A stretch of DNA of 64,000 nucleotides. It comes from Serratia quinivorans (GTDB lineage: Bacteria; Pseudomonadota; Gammaproteobacteria; Enterobacterales; Enterobacteriaceae). Made by a program: the position numbers and the translations under genes. Shown here in pieces: positions 31,274 to 41,010 of the stretch. Within the stretch, counting starts at the first letter, position 1. Each line of letters begins with the position of its first letter. The stretch is from contig UGYN01000002.1 of assembly GCA_900457075.1 (NCBI GenBank), forward strand, positions 1,984,001 through 2,048,000. The letters are read 5' to 3'. Below the pieces are notes generated by a model, which was not told the DNA's origin, ran no database searches, and saw only the letters and a program-made list of their open reading frames with translations.

Positions 31274-31286
31274 CCCATGTTATTAT

Positions 31287-31313
31287 TGGCGGCCAGCCCC
31301 CCGGAGGCCGCCA
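31287..31313 (+). terminator. Hairpin after yhhQ
   Basis: A perfect 8-bp stem TGGCGGCC/GGCCGCCA with an 11-base loop lies 14 bases after the yhhQ stop. No T tract follows, so it may be an mRNA 3' end stabiliser. Confidence 0.35.
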
Positions 31314-31408
31314 TCACCATCCGCCATGACAACCTCTGCTTGCATTTCACCCTGGAATAGGTTGCGATACGTGAGAGAACCCCTACCTGAAAGGAAGAAG
31401 GAAGCCCA

Positions 31409-31972
31409 ATGCGTAAAGTAGCAAAATTGATGGGTATCAGCCTGTTAGTGCTTGGCCTGGCGGCCTGCGACGGCGACACCAAAGACACCAAGGCATCGGC
31501 AGGCGATGCCGCTGCCAGCGCCCCAGCCGGGCAACAGGTAAGCTTGCTGGATGGCAAGCTGGCGTTCACCCTGCCGGCGGGCATGGCGGACCAAAGCGGC
31601 AAGTTGGGTAATCAGGCGAACAACATGCACGTTTACGCCGACAGTACCGGCCAGCGTGCACTGATCGTGATCCTCGGCGATAAAACGGCCGACAGCCTGG
31701 AAACCCTGAGCAAGCGTCTGGAAGATACCCAGCGCTCGCGCGACGCCAACCTGCAGGTGATCACCAACAAAGCCATCGACGTTAACGGTGTTCCGCTGCG
31801 TCAGTTGGACAGCATCATCACCAGCGGCGGCGAGAAAGCCTACTCCTCTATCCTGATCGGCACGCTGGACAACAACATGCTGACCATTCAGGTGACGCTG
31901 CCGGCGGATAACCAGCAGCAGGCGCAGAGCGAGGCCGAAGGCATCATCAAAACGCTGAAACTGAAGCAATAA
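31409..31972 (+). CDS. dcrB: Inner-membrane lipoprotein DcrB
   Basis: An envelope lipoprotein of 187 residues (E. coli DcrB 185). The lipobox LGLAAC places the lipidated cysteine at residue 20; Asp21 at position +2 suggests retention in the inner membrane. The segment [23 protein letters not shown] and the stretch [10 protein letters not shown] match DcrB. In E. coli it is needed for infection by phages C1 and C6 and influences lipoprotein maturation. It is followed by a hairpin shared with convergent glpC. Confidence 0.93.
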   Translation: MRKVAKLMGISLLVLGLAACDGDTKDTKASAGDAAASAPAGQQVSLLDGKLAFTLPAGMADQSGKLGNQANNMHVYADSTGQRALIVILGDKTADSLETLSKRLEDTQRSRDANLQVITNKAIDVNGVPLRQLDSIITSGGEKAYSSILIGTLDNNMLTIQVTLPADNQQQAQSEAEGIIKTLKLKQ

Positions 31973-31981
31973 ACTTTTCCG

Positions 31982-32007
31982 GGGCGCAGTTCACAACTGC
32001 TGCGCCC
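31982..32007. terminator. Hairpin between convergent dcrB and glpC
   Basis: An 8-bp stem GGGCGCAG/CTGCGCCC (31982-31989 with 32000-32007) lies exactly between the two stop codons. The T content around it is low. Confidence 0.45.
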
Positions 32008-33207
32008 TTAAGCCAATGCCTGCGCCAGCAGGGTGATCGGATGTTCGCAGCGCTTGCTGGTCGACATCTCGATTTGCCATTTGCAGGTTTCGCAGTCAGT
32101 GACCACCAAATCCACCCCGCTCTCCTCTATCTGGCGGAACAGCGACGCCCCAATTCCCTGCGAAGTCTCATAGTTCTCCGATTTAAAACCATAGGTGCCG
32201 GCAATACCGCAGCACTGCGAGTCCAGCACCACCAGTTCCAGCCCCGGTATCTGCCGCAACAGCTCCAGCGTATAGGCGGTCCAGCCCATTTTTTCCATAT
32301 GGCATGGCGTATGATAGGCCACCCGCAGCGGCGTGTGCTTCAGCGGCAGCTGGCGTCCTTGATTGATCAGACGGTACAGGTAGCGCGTCGCCAGCTCCAC
32401 CCGTTCACGTACCGCCGAGGTGTCCACGTCCAGCAGGTGCGGGTATTCATCACGCAGGGTAAAAGTACAGCTCGATGAGGTTGCCACGACCGGGATACCC
32501 CGCTCCAACACCGTCTCGTGCAGCGATTCGGCGTTCACTTTGGCCTGTTTCCTGGCCTGGGCGATAAAACCGTTGGCGATCAGCGGTACGCCGCAGCATT
32601 TCTCCCGCTTGAGCAACTGCACGCCGATATCCATCGCATTGAACACCTTGATCAGATCCTTGCCCAGTTGCGGATGGTTGTAATTAACGAAGCAGCCGTG
32701 GAAGAACGCGACCTGCTCGGCATAACGCCGTTGGGCCTGCGCCTGCTGACGGTACCAGCGGCGGAAGGTACCGAACGAGTATTTGGGCAGTTCGCGGCGA
32801 TGGTCAATCTTCAGCGCCTTGTCGAGCAGGGCACGCACCGGCTTAAGCCCGGTAGCGGCATTAACAATCGGCGCAAATGGCGTCGACAGCGAGCCCATGA
32901 GATCGGTATGGCTGAGGATAGCGTCACGCAGCGTGGGCTTGCTCTGGGCAAAGTCGGCACGGGCGCGCTGAATGATGTCGCCGATTTTGACGTCGGACGG
33001 GCAGGCCACCTCACAGCGTTTGCAGTTGGTGCAATACTTCAGCGCCTCATCATACAGCGCCGGATCCTTCAGTCGCAGGCGCTCGCCGTCCGGCCCCGCC
33101 TGTTTTGGCCCCGGATAGAGCGGATTCACCTTGGCCACCGGACAATAGGTGGTACAGACGGTACATTTGATGCAATTCTCAAAACTGTTGTCTTTATGCA
33201 GGCTCAT
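32008..33207 (-). CDS. glpC: Anaerobic glycerol-3-phosphate dehydrogenase subunit C
   Basis: The iron-sulfur membrane-anchor subunit passes electrons from GlpAB to menaquinone. It has 399 residues. Two ferredoxin-type 4Fe-4S motifs are visible, CIKCTVCTTYCPV (about 12-24) and CTNCKRCEVACPS (about 59-71). Two CCG-type motifs (KCCGVPL and QCCGIAG) mark the heterodisulfide reductase-like half that binds the membrane. It overlaps glpB by four bases and is last in glpABC. Confidence 0.96.
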   Translation of the reverse strand: MSLHKDNSFENCIKCTVCTTYCPVAKVNPLYPGPKQAGPDGERLRLKDPALYDEALKYCTNCKRCEVACPSDVKIGDIIQRARADFAQSKPTLRDAILSHTDLMGSLSTPFAPIVNAATGLKPVRALLDKALKIDHRRELPKYSFGTFRRWYRQQAQAQRRYAEQVAFFHGCFVNYNHPQLGKDLIKVFNAMDIGVQLLKREKCCGVPLIANGFIAQARKQAKVNAESLHETVLERGIPVVATSSSCTFTLRDEYPHLLDVDTSAVRERVELATRYLYRLINQGRQLPLKHTPLRVAYHTPCHMEKMGWTAYTLELLRQIPGLELVVLDSQCCGIAGTYGFKSENYETSQGIGASLFRQIEESGVDLVVTDCETCKWQIEMSTSKRCEHPITLLAQALA

Positions 33208-34475
33208 GGACGCTCCTCCTGTGCCGCAATCTGTTGCGCGACGTACAGCGCCCCAATCAGCGAAACACCCGCACCGCAGCCCTGCTGCAGGGGATCATAG
33301 CCGCCGGTCACTGCGCCGATGGCATACAGGTTGCTCAATGGCTCCCCCTGCCTTAAGGCACGCAGTCGGTCATCGGTTCGTACCCCAAATTGCAAATAGG
33401 GTTGCGGAGCAAACAGATTGCGATCGCTCCAGTCTGCGCGATCCGCACGGCTGTCGACATCCAGCCCAAACACCGGTTCACGTATGCCGTCGAAGCCCGC
33501 CACCAGCCCGTTGCTGAAGAAGCTGCCGCTGGCCAGCACCACCTGCTGCGCCAGCAATGGAATATCGGTATGGTTGCGGGTATAGAGGCCAGTGACTCGC
33601 CCGGCTTCGATATCTGCCCGCAGTACGCTGTCACCCGGCATAAAAACGCCGCCCAGTTGCTGCAGACGCGAACGCAGCGCCTGATGCAGGCGCATACCCA
33701 GAACCGAAGGCGGCAACGTCGGTAACAGCAGAATCGGTTTACCCACCGCCGCCTGCAACGCGGCCAGTGCGCTATCATCTTCCAGCCCCAGACAGGCAGG
33801 CAGGAAAATCGCCTCGGCATCACCGGCCAACCGACGCATTTCTTCTGCCATCGGCGTCAGGTTTTCCGGCAGATCCAGTACTCTGGCAATATTCACCGCC
33901 CGGAACTCACTGGGGTTGTTACGCAGCCGATCCAGCGCCGGCAAGTGCATATAAGCCACTTCCGCCTTGATGCCCAGCGTCTGTATCAGGGAACTGGCGG
34001 CCAACTGTGGCTGAAAATCCAAAAACCCTTCAATGCCGATCACCGCGATATTTTGCCACGCTAGTTCGCCGTCCAACGGCGTGACCGGAATAGCCTGAGG
34101 ACTAAGCCAGGTGGGCCGGCGCGTACCCAGCGGAGTCACCCGCAGATGATTACGCTCATTGCTGCCCTGCAGGCTCAAACCACAGCGTTGCAACAGCAGA
34201 GCCGCATCATTTGACAGTGCGGCCACCCGTTCAGCGCCGATCAGCGCATAAGGATGCCGTGGCGCTTGTAGCTCAAGTGCCGGTAGCGCCATCAACGGTG
34301 ATTCCACCAGGGTGCCGTCGGGCAGCTGCGCCAGCAGATCAAGCGATCCGGACGAAAAATAGAGTGCGCTTTGGCCTGAACTGACCACGGCGCAGCGCTT
34401 GCCTTGCTCTGCCAATCGAATGGCACAGCTCATGCCTGCCAGGCCACCGCCAATCACCACTACGTCAAATCGCAT
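33204..34475 (-). CDS. glpB: Anaerobic glycerol-3-phosphate dehydrogenase subunit B
   Basis: Subunit B carries FAD/FMN and links the catalytic GlpA to GlpC. It has 423 residues from the ATG at 34475 (E. coli 419). The N-terminal dinucleotide motif VVIGGGLAGMSCAIRLAEQG is intact; SGQSALYFSSGSLDLL and QGCGAGVSLIGAL near the C-terminus are diagnostic. AGGAGG lies six bases upstream of this ATG, which favours it over the adjacent ATG at 34478 and a far upstream ATG inside glpA. It overlaps glpA by 11 bases and glpC by four. Confidence 0.95.
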   Translation of the reverse strand: MRFDVVVIGGGLAGMSCAIRLAEQGKRCAVVSSGQSALYFSSGSLDLLAQLPDGTLVESPLMALPALELQAPRHPYALIGAERVAALSNDAALLLQRCGLSLQGSNERNHLRVTPLGTRRPTWLSPQAIPVTPLDGELAWQNIAVIGIEGFLDFQPQLAASSLIQTLGIKAEVAYMHLPALDRLRNNPSEFRAVNIARVLDLPENLTPMAEEMRRLAGDAEAIFLPACLGLEDDSALAALQAAVGKPILLLPTLPPSVLGMRLHQALRSRLQQLGGVFMPGDSVLRADIEAGRVTGLYTRNHTDIPLLAQQVVLASGSFFSNGLVAGFDGIREPVFGLDVDSRADRADWSDRNLFAPQPYLQFGVRTDDRLRALRQGEPLSNLYAIGAVTGGYDPLQQGCGAGVSLIGALYVAQQIAAQEERP

Positions 34476-36108
34476 CATCGGCCTCCTGTTCCCCCCGGGC
34501 ATCAAGCCCGCACAATCCCTGATAAACCCAGCTGGTAAACTCACTTTCACGTAGCGCATCGCCCCAGGCGATCGGTCTTACCCCTTTCCAACGCTCGTTA
34601 AGGAAATGCGATAGCTGATCGATAGACTGCTGCGGGGTAGTGACGTTAAAACGCGTCAACAGCCCGGCGGCACGGCAGGCGCAAAGCTCCCCCTGGCAGG
34701 TGCCCATGCCGACGCGGGTGCGGCGGCGCAGATCGACCAGGTTATTAACGGTGAGGGAGTTCACCGCATAACGCACTTCACCAGCGGTCACCGCTTCGCA
34801 TTCGCACACCAGGCTGTTATCCAGCCGATCGCCGGCCGGTACCTGACTGGCCCTGTCGCCGTGGCGATAAACCGCCGAGCCGCGAATGCTGGCAGGCAGG
34901 GAAACCACGCTGCGCACCGTTTCTTCCGCCGACTGCCGCGAACCGGGCAAGGCTTCCTGCGCGGTAGTACAGGGGCTGTCGATTCCGAGCTTTTCGCACA
35001 CTTTATCGGTCGCCCACTGCGCCATCAGCCGGTAGGTCATCAGCTTGCCGCCGGTAATGGTGATAAAGCCTTCCAGGCCGTCGCGGCTGGCGTGATCGAG
35101 CAGCACGATGCCGCGGCTGACGTTGCGGCCGCTGGGGTCGTCGTCACTGGCTACCAATGGGCGCACACCGGCATAGGCGCGCAGAATACGCGTCTGCGCC
35201 AGCTCCGGCGCCAGCAGCGCCCCTTCGCGGATCAGAATGTCCACTTCCTGCGGCGTCACCAGCATGTTGTCGATCTGGTCATAATCAATATGGGTGGAGG
35301 TGGTGCCAATCACCGAGATGGTGTCGCCCGGCACCAAAATGTCGGCGTCCGCCGGTTTGCGGCAGCGGTTGATCACCATGTTGTTGATGCGGTGGCCGAG
35401 GATCAGCAAAGCGCCCTTAGCCGGGAACATGCGAATGCGCAGATCGGCATATTCCGCTATCTGCTGGCCCCAGATGCCCGCAGCATTGACCACCACTTCG
35501 GCATGAATATCGTAGCGCTGTGCAGATTGATGGTCGAAAACGCGCACCCCGGTAACGCGCTCGCCAGCGCGAAGCAAACCGACCACCTGATGATAGGTGA
35601 GGATCTGCGCACCGTGCTCTCGGGCATCGAGCATATTGGCGGCGGTCAAACGGAAGGGATCGACAGTGCCGTCCGGTACCCGCACCGCGCCGATCAGCGC
35701 CGGATTGGCCGCTGGCTCCAGACGCAGCGCCAGCTGTGGGTCGATCGCTTCGGCGTTGATACCGGCGCTGTGGCAGGAGGCAATAAACTGTTGTTGATAG
35801 GCCAGTGAATCCTGCGGCAGCGTAATAAACAGCCCATCGGTACGTTCGATGCAGTGGTGCGCAATACGCTTGAGGATTTGGTTTTCTTCTATGCATTCAT
35901 GCGCCGACTCACCGTCGGTCACCGCATAGCGTGCTCCACTGTGCAGCAGGCCGTGGTTACGGCCAGTGGCACCGGTGGCAATATCGTGACGCTCCAGCAG
36001 TATGCAACGCAGGCCACGGCGCGCGCAGTCACGAGCAATGCCCGCACCGGTCGCGCCGCCGCCAATAATGATCACATCCGTTTCGTTATCCGGTGAATGG
36101 CTGCTCAT
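34465..36108 (-). CDS. glpA: Anaerobic glycerol-3-phosphate dehydrogenase subunit A
   Basis: The catalytic FAD subunit oxidises sn-glycerol-3-phosphate to dihydroxyacetone phosphate during anaerobic growth. It has 547 residues (E. coli 542). The FAD-binding motif IIGGGATGAGIARDCARRG starts at about residue 14. The C-terminal BFD-like [2Fe-2S] domain carries CECEAVTAGEV and CQGELCACR. It is the first gene of glpABC, divergent from glpTQ, with shared GlpR/CRP-type control expected. Confidence 0.97.
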   Translation of the reverse strand: MSSHSPDNETDVIIIGGGATGAGIARDCARRGLRCILLERHDIATGATGRNHGLLHSGARYAVTDGESAHECIEENQILKRIAHHCIERTDGLFITLPQDSLAYQQQFIASCHSAGINAEAIDPQLALRLEPAANPALIGAVRVPDGTVDPFRLTAANMLDAREHGAQILTYHQVVGLLRAGERVTGVRVFDHQSAQRYDIHAEVVVNAAGIWGQQIAEYADLRIRMFPAKGALLILGHRINNMVINRCRKPADADILVPGDTISVIGTTSTHIDYDQIDNMLVTPQEVDILIREGALLAPELAQTRILRAYAGVRPLVASDDDPSGRNVSRGIVLLDHASRDGLEGFITITGGKLMTYRLMAQWATDKVCEKLGIDSPCTTAQEALPGSRQSAEETVRSVVSLPASIRGSAVYRHGDRASQVPAGDRLDNSLVCECEAVTAGEVRYAVNSLTVNNLVDLRRRTRVGMGTCQGELCACRAAGLLTRFNVTTPQQSIDQLSHFLNERWKGVRPIAWGDALRESEFTSWVYQGLCGLDARGEQEADDAI

Positions 36109-36473
36109 GAGGCTCTCTCAGGATCCGTGATTATTAGCCTATTGAGCCACAGTCATTGGGGTCTTTGTTTGATAAGGAACAATAACGAACTCGAAACGAA
36201 AACCAAATGTCCACAAAAAACCATGAATGTGATCATAATCACGATTTTTAGGCGTTTTTCCATTTCATAACGTTAACGAATCGCTCAAAATCCGCCGGTG
36301 TTTCATAAAAGTGTAACAATTGCGCCATCCATCACAGCGACACCAGGCTGTTTTGACTAGGATGACGCTCGTTATGGAACAAAAAAACACCACATTCGAT
36401 ATCCGCTCAATCATCAAATGAACGTAAAAGGTCATATTGATGTGATAACTAGATAAAGCCATCGGAGGCGCTC
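36109..36473. promoter_or_regulatory. Divergent glpA-glpT regulatory region
   Basis: These 365 bases separate glpABC and glpTQ and hold no gene. Several TAACGAA-type half-sites resemble GlpR operators: 36183-36190, 36194-36202, 36274-36280 and, inverted, 36369-36375. A strong CRP site is listed separately. In E. coli this region is controlled by GlpR, CRP and FNR/ArcA; the half-site assignments here are by eye. Confidence 0.5.
36228..36243. promoter_or_regulatory. CRP-cAMP binding site
   Basis: TGTGA-TCATAA-TCACG has the CRP two-pentamer spacing of six, matching nine of the ten consensus arm positions. It lies midway between glpA and glpT and could activate either operon. Confidence 0.8.
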
Positions 36474-37829
36474 ATGTTGAGTATTTTTAAGCCGGCAGCA
36501 CACATTTCCCGTGTGCCGGTCGACAAAGTCGACCCGCTGTACCGTAAATTGCGCTGGCAGATTTTTATGGGGATTTTCTTCGGTTATGCCGCCTACTACC
36601 TGGTGCGCAAGAACTTCACCCTGGCCATGCCTTACCTGATCGACCAGGGCTTCAGCCGCGGTGACCTCGGTTTCGCGCTGTCCGGTATTTCCATCGCCTA
36701 CGGTTTTTCCAAATTCATCATGGGGTCGGTTTCTGACCGCTCTAACCCACGCGTGTTCCTGCCCGCCGGCCTGATCCTGGCTGCCGCGGTGATGCTGTTC
36801 ATGGGCTTCGTGCCATGGGCGACTTCGAGCATCGCGGTCATGTTCGTGCTGCTGTTCCTGTGCGGTTGGTTCCAGGGAATGGGCTGGCCGCCATGTGGCC
36901 GTACCATGGTGCACTGGTGGTCGCAGAAAGAGCGCGGCAGCATCGTTTCGGTCTGGAACTGTGCTCATAACGTGGGTGGCGGTCTGCCGCCACTGCTGTT
37001 CCTGCTGGGCATGGCCTGGTTCAACGACTGGCATGCAGCGCTGTATATGCCGGCCTTCGGTGCCATCCTGGTGGCCCTGATCGCCTTTGCCCTGATGCGT
37101 GACACTCCGCAATCCTGTGGCCTGCCGCCGATCGAAGAATACAAAAACGATTATCCGGACGACTACAGCGAGAAAGCGGAAGAAGAGCTGACCGCCAAGC
37201 AAATCTTCATGCAGTACATCCTGCCGAACAAGCTGCTGTGGTACATCGCCGTGGCCAACGTGTTCGTTTACCTGCTGCGTTACGGCATCCTGGACTGGTC
37301 ACCGACCTACCTGAAAGAAGTGAAACACTTCACGCTGGATAAATCTTCCTGGGCCTATTTCCTGTACGAATATGCCGGTATTCCGGGCACCCTGCTGTGC
37401 GGCTGGATGTCGGACAAGGTGTTCAAGGGCAACCGTGGCGCCACCGGCGTGTTCTTCATGACCCTGGTCACCATCGCCACCGTGGTTTACTGGCTCAACC
37501 CGGTCGGTAACCCTGGCATCGATATGGCCTGCATGATCACCATCGGCTTCCTGATTTACGGGCCGGTGATGCTGATCGGTCTGCACGCACTGGAACTGGC
37601 GCCGAAGAAAGCGGCCGGTACCGCGGCGGGCTTCACCGGTCTGTTCGGTTATCTGGGCGGCTCTGTCGCAGCCAGCGCCATCGTCGGCTACACCGTTGAC
37701 TACTTCGGTTGGGACGGCGGCTTTATGGTGATGATCGGCGGTAGCGTCGGTGCAGTAGTTCTGCTGTTACTGACCATGCTGAGCGAGAAAAAACACCACG
37801 CGGAAATCGCTGCCAACAAACGCGGTTAA
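36474..37829 (+). CDS. glpT: Glycerol-3-phosphate:phosphate antiporter GlpT
   Basis: A major facilitator superfamily antiporter importing sn-glycerol-3-phosphate (and fosfomycin) in exchange for phosphate. The 451 residues match the E. coli 452. Twelve membrane segments are readable; the organophosphate antiporter signature appears in [20 protein letters not shown] (about residues 38-57), and [20 protein letters not shown] is diagnostic. It is followed by a terminator-like hairpin and glpQ. Confidence 0.98.
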   Translation: MLSIFKPAAHISRVPVDKVDPLYRKLRWQIFMGIFFGYAAYYLVRKNFTLAMPYLIDQGFSRGDLGFALSGISIAYGFSKFIMGSVSDRSNPRVFLPAGLILAAAVMLFMGFVPWATSSIAVMFVLLFLCGWFQGMGWPPCGRTMVHWWSQKERGSIVSVWNCAHNVGGGLPPLLFLLGMAWFNDWHAALYMPAFGAILVALIAFALMRDTPQSCGLPPIEEYKNDYPDDYSEKAEEELTAKQIFMQYILPNKLLWYIAVANVFVYLLRYGILDWSPTYLKEVKHFTLDKSSWAYFLYEYAGIPGTLLCGWMSDKVFKGNRGATGVFFMTLVTIATVVYWLNPVGNPGIDMACMITIGFLIYGPVMLIGLHALELAPKKAAGTAAGFTGLFGYLGGSVAASAIVGYTVDYFGWDGGFMVMIGGSVGAVVLLLLTMLSEKKHHAEIAANKRG

Positions 37830-37854
37830 GCGTCATACCACTTTCGCATTATTT

Positions 37855-37877
37855 AAAGGCCGCACCGCGGCCTTTTT
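37855..37877 (+). terminator. Intrinsic terminator-like hairpin between glpT and glpQ
   Basis: A perfect 9-bp stem AAAGGCCGC/GCGGCCTTT with a three-base loop is followed by TTTTT through 37877. It lies only 28 bases before the glpQ start, so partial read-through must feed glpQ. Confidence 0.75.
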
Positions 37878-37904
37878 GCCACCTACAATATGGAGAACAA
37901 CAAT

Positions 37905-38984
37905 ATGCGGACTCAAGTCAAAGCCCTGCTGACAGGGATTATCCTGGCCACCTCAATGGTCAGCGCCGCACAGGCTGCCGACAAGGTGGTGATCGCCCAC
38001 CGTGGCGCCAGCGGCTATCTGCCGGAACACACGCTGCCGGCGAAGGCCATGGCCTACGCGCAGGGTGCAGACTTCCTCGAGCAGGATCTGGTGATGACCA
38101 AGGACAACGAGCTGGTGGTGTTGCATGACCACTACCTCGACCGCGTCACCGACGTAGCCGAACGTTTCCCGGACCGCGCGCGCAAAGACGGCCGCTATTA
38201 CGCCATCGACTTTACCCTGCCGGAAATCAAATCGTTGAAGTTCACCGAAGGCTTCGAGATTGAGAACGGTAAAAAAGTGCAGGGTTACCCTGGCCGTTTC
38301 CCGATGGGCAAATCCGATTTCCGCGTCCATACCTTCCAGGAAGAGATCGAGTTTGTGCAGGGTCTGAACCATTCAACCGGCAAGAACATCGGTATTTACC
38401 CGGAAATCAAAGCGCCATGGTTCCATAAGCAGGAAGGCAAGGATATTTCCAGCAAAGTGCTGGCGGTGCTGAAGCAGTACGGTTATACCGGCAAGGGTGA
38501 CAACGTTTATCTGCAATGTTTCGACGCCAACGAGCTGAAACGCATTAAAACCGAGCTGGAACCGAAGATGGGCATGGATCTGAAGCTGATCCAACTGATC
38601 GCCTACAACAAATGGCAGGAAACCTACGAGCAGAAGGCCGACGGCAAGTGGGTGGAATATGATTATGACTGGATGTTCAAGCCGGGCGCGATGAAGCAGA
38701 TTGCCCAGTATGCCGACGGCATCGGGCCGGACTACCACATGCTGGTGGTGGCGGAGAAATCCAAGCCGGGCAAGGTAGTGCTGACCGACATGGTGAAAGA
38801 AGCCCATGCCAACAAGCTGGCGGTGCACCCTTTCACCATCCGTGCGGATGCGCTGCCGGACTACGTGACCAACGTGAATCAACTGTATGACGTGATTTAC
38901 AACCAGGCGGGCGTTGACGGCGTGTTCACCGACTTCCCTGACAAGGGCGTGCAATTCCTGCAAAAGCAGGGCCAGCACAAGTAA
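37905..38984 (+). CDS. glpQ: Periplasmic glycerophosphodiester phosphodiesterase GlpQ
   Basis: GlpQ hydrolyses periplasmic glycerophosphodiesters to glycerol-3-phosphate, which GlpT then imports. The precursor has 359 residues (E. coli 358) with a signal peptide ending SAAQA. The catalytic motif VVIAHRGASGYLPEHT, LEQDLVMTKDNELVVLHD with metal ligands, and YPEIKAP are all intact. GGAG at 37892-37895 fits the ATG at 37905 rather than the one at 37890. Confidence 0.97.
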   Translation: MRTQVKALLTGIILATSMVSAAQAADKVVIAHRGASGYLPEHTLPAKAMAYAQGADFLEQDLVMTKDNELVVLHDHYLDRVTDVAERFPDRARKDGRYYAIDFTLPEIKSLKFTEGFEIENGKKVQGYPGRFPMGKSDFRVHTFQEEIEFVQGLNHSTGKNIGIYPEIKAPWFHKQEGKDISSKVLAVLKQYGYTGKGDNVYLQCFDANELKRIKTELEPKMGMDLKLIQLIAYNKWQETYEQKADGKWVEYDYDWMFKPGAMKQIAQYADGIGPDYHMLVVAEKSKPGKVVLTDMVKEAHANKLAVHPFTIRADALPDYVTNVNQLYDVIYNQAGVDGVFTDFPDKGVQFLQKQGQHK

Positions 38985-38992
38985 TACCGATT

Positions 38993-39012
38993 GGGGCGCC
39001 GCGAGGCGCCCC
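38993..39012. terminator. Hairpin between convergent glpQ and yigL
   Basis: A perfect 8-bp stem GGGGCGCC/GGCGCCCC with a GCGA tetraloop lies between the two stop codons. The T tract is weak on both strands. Confidence 0.5.
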
Positions 39013-39018
39013 GTTCAA

Positions 39019-39819
39019 TCAACCCAGGAACATCTTGCGCAGGTAGTGCGGCACCGCGTCATCGACGTTGGAGCCGATCACTTCCAGCTCCGGCAGCTTG
39101 TCTTTCAGCCGCTGGTGCGCGTCGCGCATGATGCAACCCTTGCCGGCCATCGACAGCATTTCCAGGTCATTCATACCGTCGCCGAAGGCAATGCACTCTT
39201 TCAGCGTATAGCCGATGATCTTGGCCACTTCTTCCAATGCGTGACCTTTCGACACGCCACCCGCCATGACTTCCAGGCAGGTTGGGAACGAGAAGCTGAC
39301 GTTAACCCGATCGCCCCAACGCGCATTGATGGCATCTTCCAGCGGCAACAGCTTTTCATGATCGTCACAGGTGAAGTACACCTTGCAGACGCCATCGGTT
39401 TCCAGCAGGCCCGGCTCAAACAGTTGATACTGGAAGACGGACTCCTGAAAAAACTCTTTCTGCTCCGGACTTTCGCGGTTAATGAACCAGTCGTCATTAC
39501 GATAAACGTTAGTGGTGATGTCCGGATCGTTATGCAGCATACCGTAGAGATCGCGGGCAATGTCTTCGGCCAGGTTATGGCTGAAAATCAGCTCGCCGTC
39601 GGTGTTGTGCACGCGGGCGCCGTTGGAGGTGATCATAAAGGCGCTGATCTCGAGGTTATCGCGGATCTGCGCAACGTCGATATGATGACGGCCGGTAGCA
39701 AAGACAAAATGTACGCCACGCTGGGTCAGCAGCTTCAGTGTCTCTTTGGCGTAAGGGGACAGAGTGTGGTCGGGTGACAGCAGCGTGCCATCTAAATCGG
39801 AAGCGACGACGTGATACAT
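39019..39819 (-). CDS. yigL: HAD-family sugar/pyridoxal phosphate phosphatase YigL
   Basis: A Cof-type haloacid dehalogenase phosphatase of 266 residues, like E. coli YigL. Motif I is ASDLDGTLL (Asp8 and Asp10); motif IV is FGDGMNDLEM near residue 215. E. coli YigL dephosphorylates pyridoxal phosphate and sugar phosphates and is up-regulated by the small RNA SgrS, which pairs within the pldB-yigL mRNA during sugar-phosphate stress. The same gene pair is present here, 11 bases apart. Confidence 0.95.
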   Translation of the reverse strand: MYHVVASDLDGTLLSPDHTLSPYAKETLKLLTQRGVHFVFATGRHHIDVAQIRDNLEISAFMITSNGARVHNTDGELIFSHNLAEDIARDLYGMLHNDPDITTNVYRNDDWFINRESPEQKEFFQESVFQYQLFEPGLLETDGVCKVYFTCDDHEKLLPLEDAINARWGDRVNVSFSFPTCLEVMAGGVSKGHALEEVAKIIGYTLKECIAFGDGMNDLEMLSMAGKGCIMRDAHQRLKDKLPELEVIGSNVDDAVPHYLRKMFLG

Positions 39820-39830
39820 AGCGGTAATTT

Positions 39831-40868
39831 CTAACCTCTAATGGTGTGGTCGGCGGTTGGGGTACCACCTAAGTGATGAGCAAAAAAACGCAGGATTGCG
39901 CTCAATGCTTCGGCGCGCATCGCGTCCCGCTCAAACAGGATCTCATGCCGTGCGCCTTCGATAACCTGCGGTTTTCCCCCTTCACAGGGATGGCCCGCTT
40001 CTGACAATGCCTGACAAAAAGCCTGATGAGAACGGTTGTCGACCACCCGATCCTCACCGGCCTGCAATAATAATAGCGGCGTGGTGATTTTAGCCGCCTG
40101 GGCGATGATTTCTCGTCCCGCCTGCAGGCTTTCCCGTACCCAGTGGTAGGTTGGCCCCCCCACCTGCAACTCGGGATAATCGGCGTAATAACGTAAACAG
40201 CGACGATAGCGCTCACGGCTGTGGGTCAACACGTTGACCACATAGGGTAGCGGTCGCCACTGGCCGGTGCCTATCGCATAGTAATCGCGCACCTTCGGGT
40301 GTTTCTCCGTCCAGTTCAGTATGCGGTTGGCCATCCAACCCGGCATCGGCAAATAAATACCGAACATCGGTGCACAAAACGCAGCAGCGTCAAATGCCTG
40401 TGGCTGGCGGGCCAGAAACTGCGCCAGGATCGCACCGCCCATCGAGTGAGCCAAGGCAAAGTGCTGCCGGTAACCCAGTGGCACCACTTCCTGCTGATAA
40501 AACTGGGCGAAGTCATCAACGTAATCGGCAAAGTTTATCACATGACCACGGTGCATATCAGTCAGCAAACGGCCGGAACGGCCCTGCCCGCGATGATCCA
40601 AAATCATCACGTCATAGCCGCAATGGAACAGATCGTAGGCAACCTCGGGATATTTAATATAACTTTCGATACGACCGGGGCTTACCACCACCACCCGCTG
40701 ATGGCGAGAGGAACTGAAACGCACAAAACGGATGGGTACGCCGCCGACGCCGCTGAACTCGCCTTCCTCGCGCTGCCGCCAAAAGTCCAGCAGCGGTCCC
40801 GTGGCGAAAGCAGCAAACTGCTTTTCACGCGTTAACCAGTCATCAGTGCTGAGAGTAAACGACGTCAT
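39831..40868 (-). CDS. pldB: Lysophospholipase L2 (PldB)
   Basis: An alpha/beta-hydrolase acting on lysophospholipids at the inner membrane. It has 345 residues from MTSFTLSTD (E. coli 340); an upstream in-frame ATG at 40919 lacks family support. The nucleophile elbow ALAHSMGGAIL, LDHRGQGRSGR and the late catalytic GARHEILFE are visible. It is followed after 11 bases by yigL and divergent from rhtB. Confidence 0.94.
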   Translation of the reverse strand: MTSFTLSTDDWLTREKQFAAFATGPLLDFWRQREEGEFSGVGGVPIRFVRFSSSRHQRVVVVSPGRIESYIKYPEVAYDLFHCGYDVMILDHRGQGRSGRLLTDMHRGHVINFADYVDDFAQFYQQEVVPLGYRQHFALAHSMGGAILAQFLARQPQAFDAAAFCAPMFGIYLPMPGWMANRILNWTEKHPKVRDYYAIGTGQWRPLPYVVNVLTHSRERYRRCLRYYADYPELQVGGPTYHWVRESLQAGREIIAQAAKITTPLLLLQAGEDRVVDNRSHQAFCQALSEAGHPCEGGKPQVIEGARHEILFERDAMRAEALSAILRFFAHHLGGTPTADHTIRG

Positions 40869-41010
40869 CAAATGCTTTTCCCTGAGCCGCCAGCGGCAAA
40901 AATGTGACCTCTGGCACAAGAAATAATACTAGCGTATTGTGATTCAATTCTTACAAAAACCGAACCATTTTGGCACATATTGGCCATTGGCGCTTTCAGG
41001 GAGTCCCTCA

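Noticed and set aside
34861..35808. 315-codon open frame opposite glpA
   Set aside because: Composition typical of antisense frames in GC-rich genes; glpA is intact.
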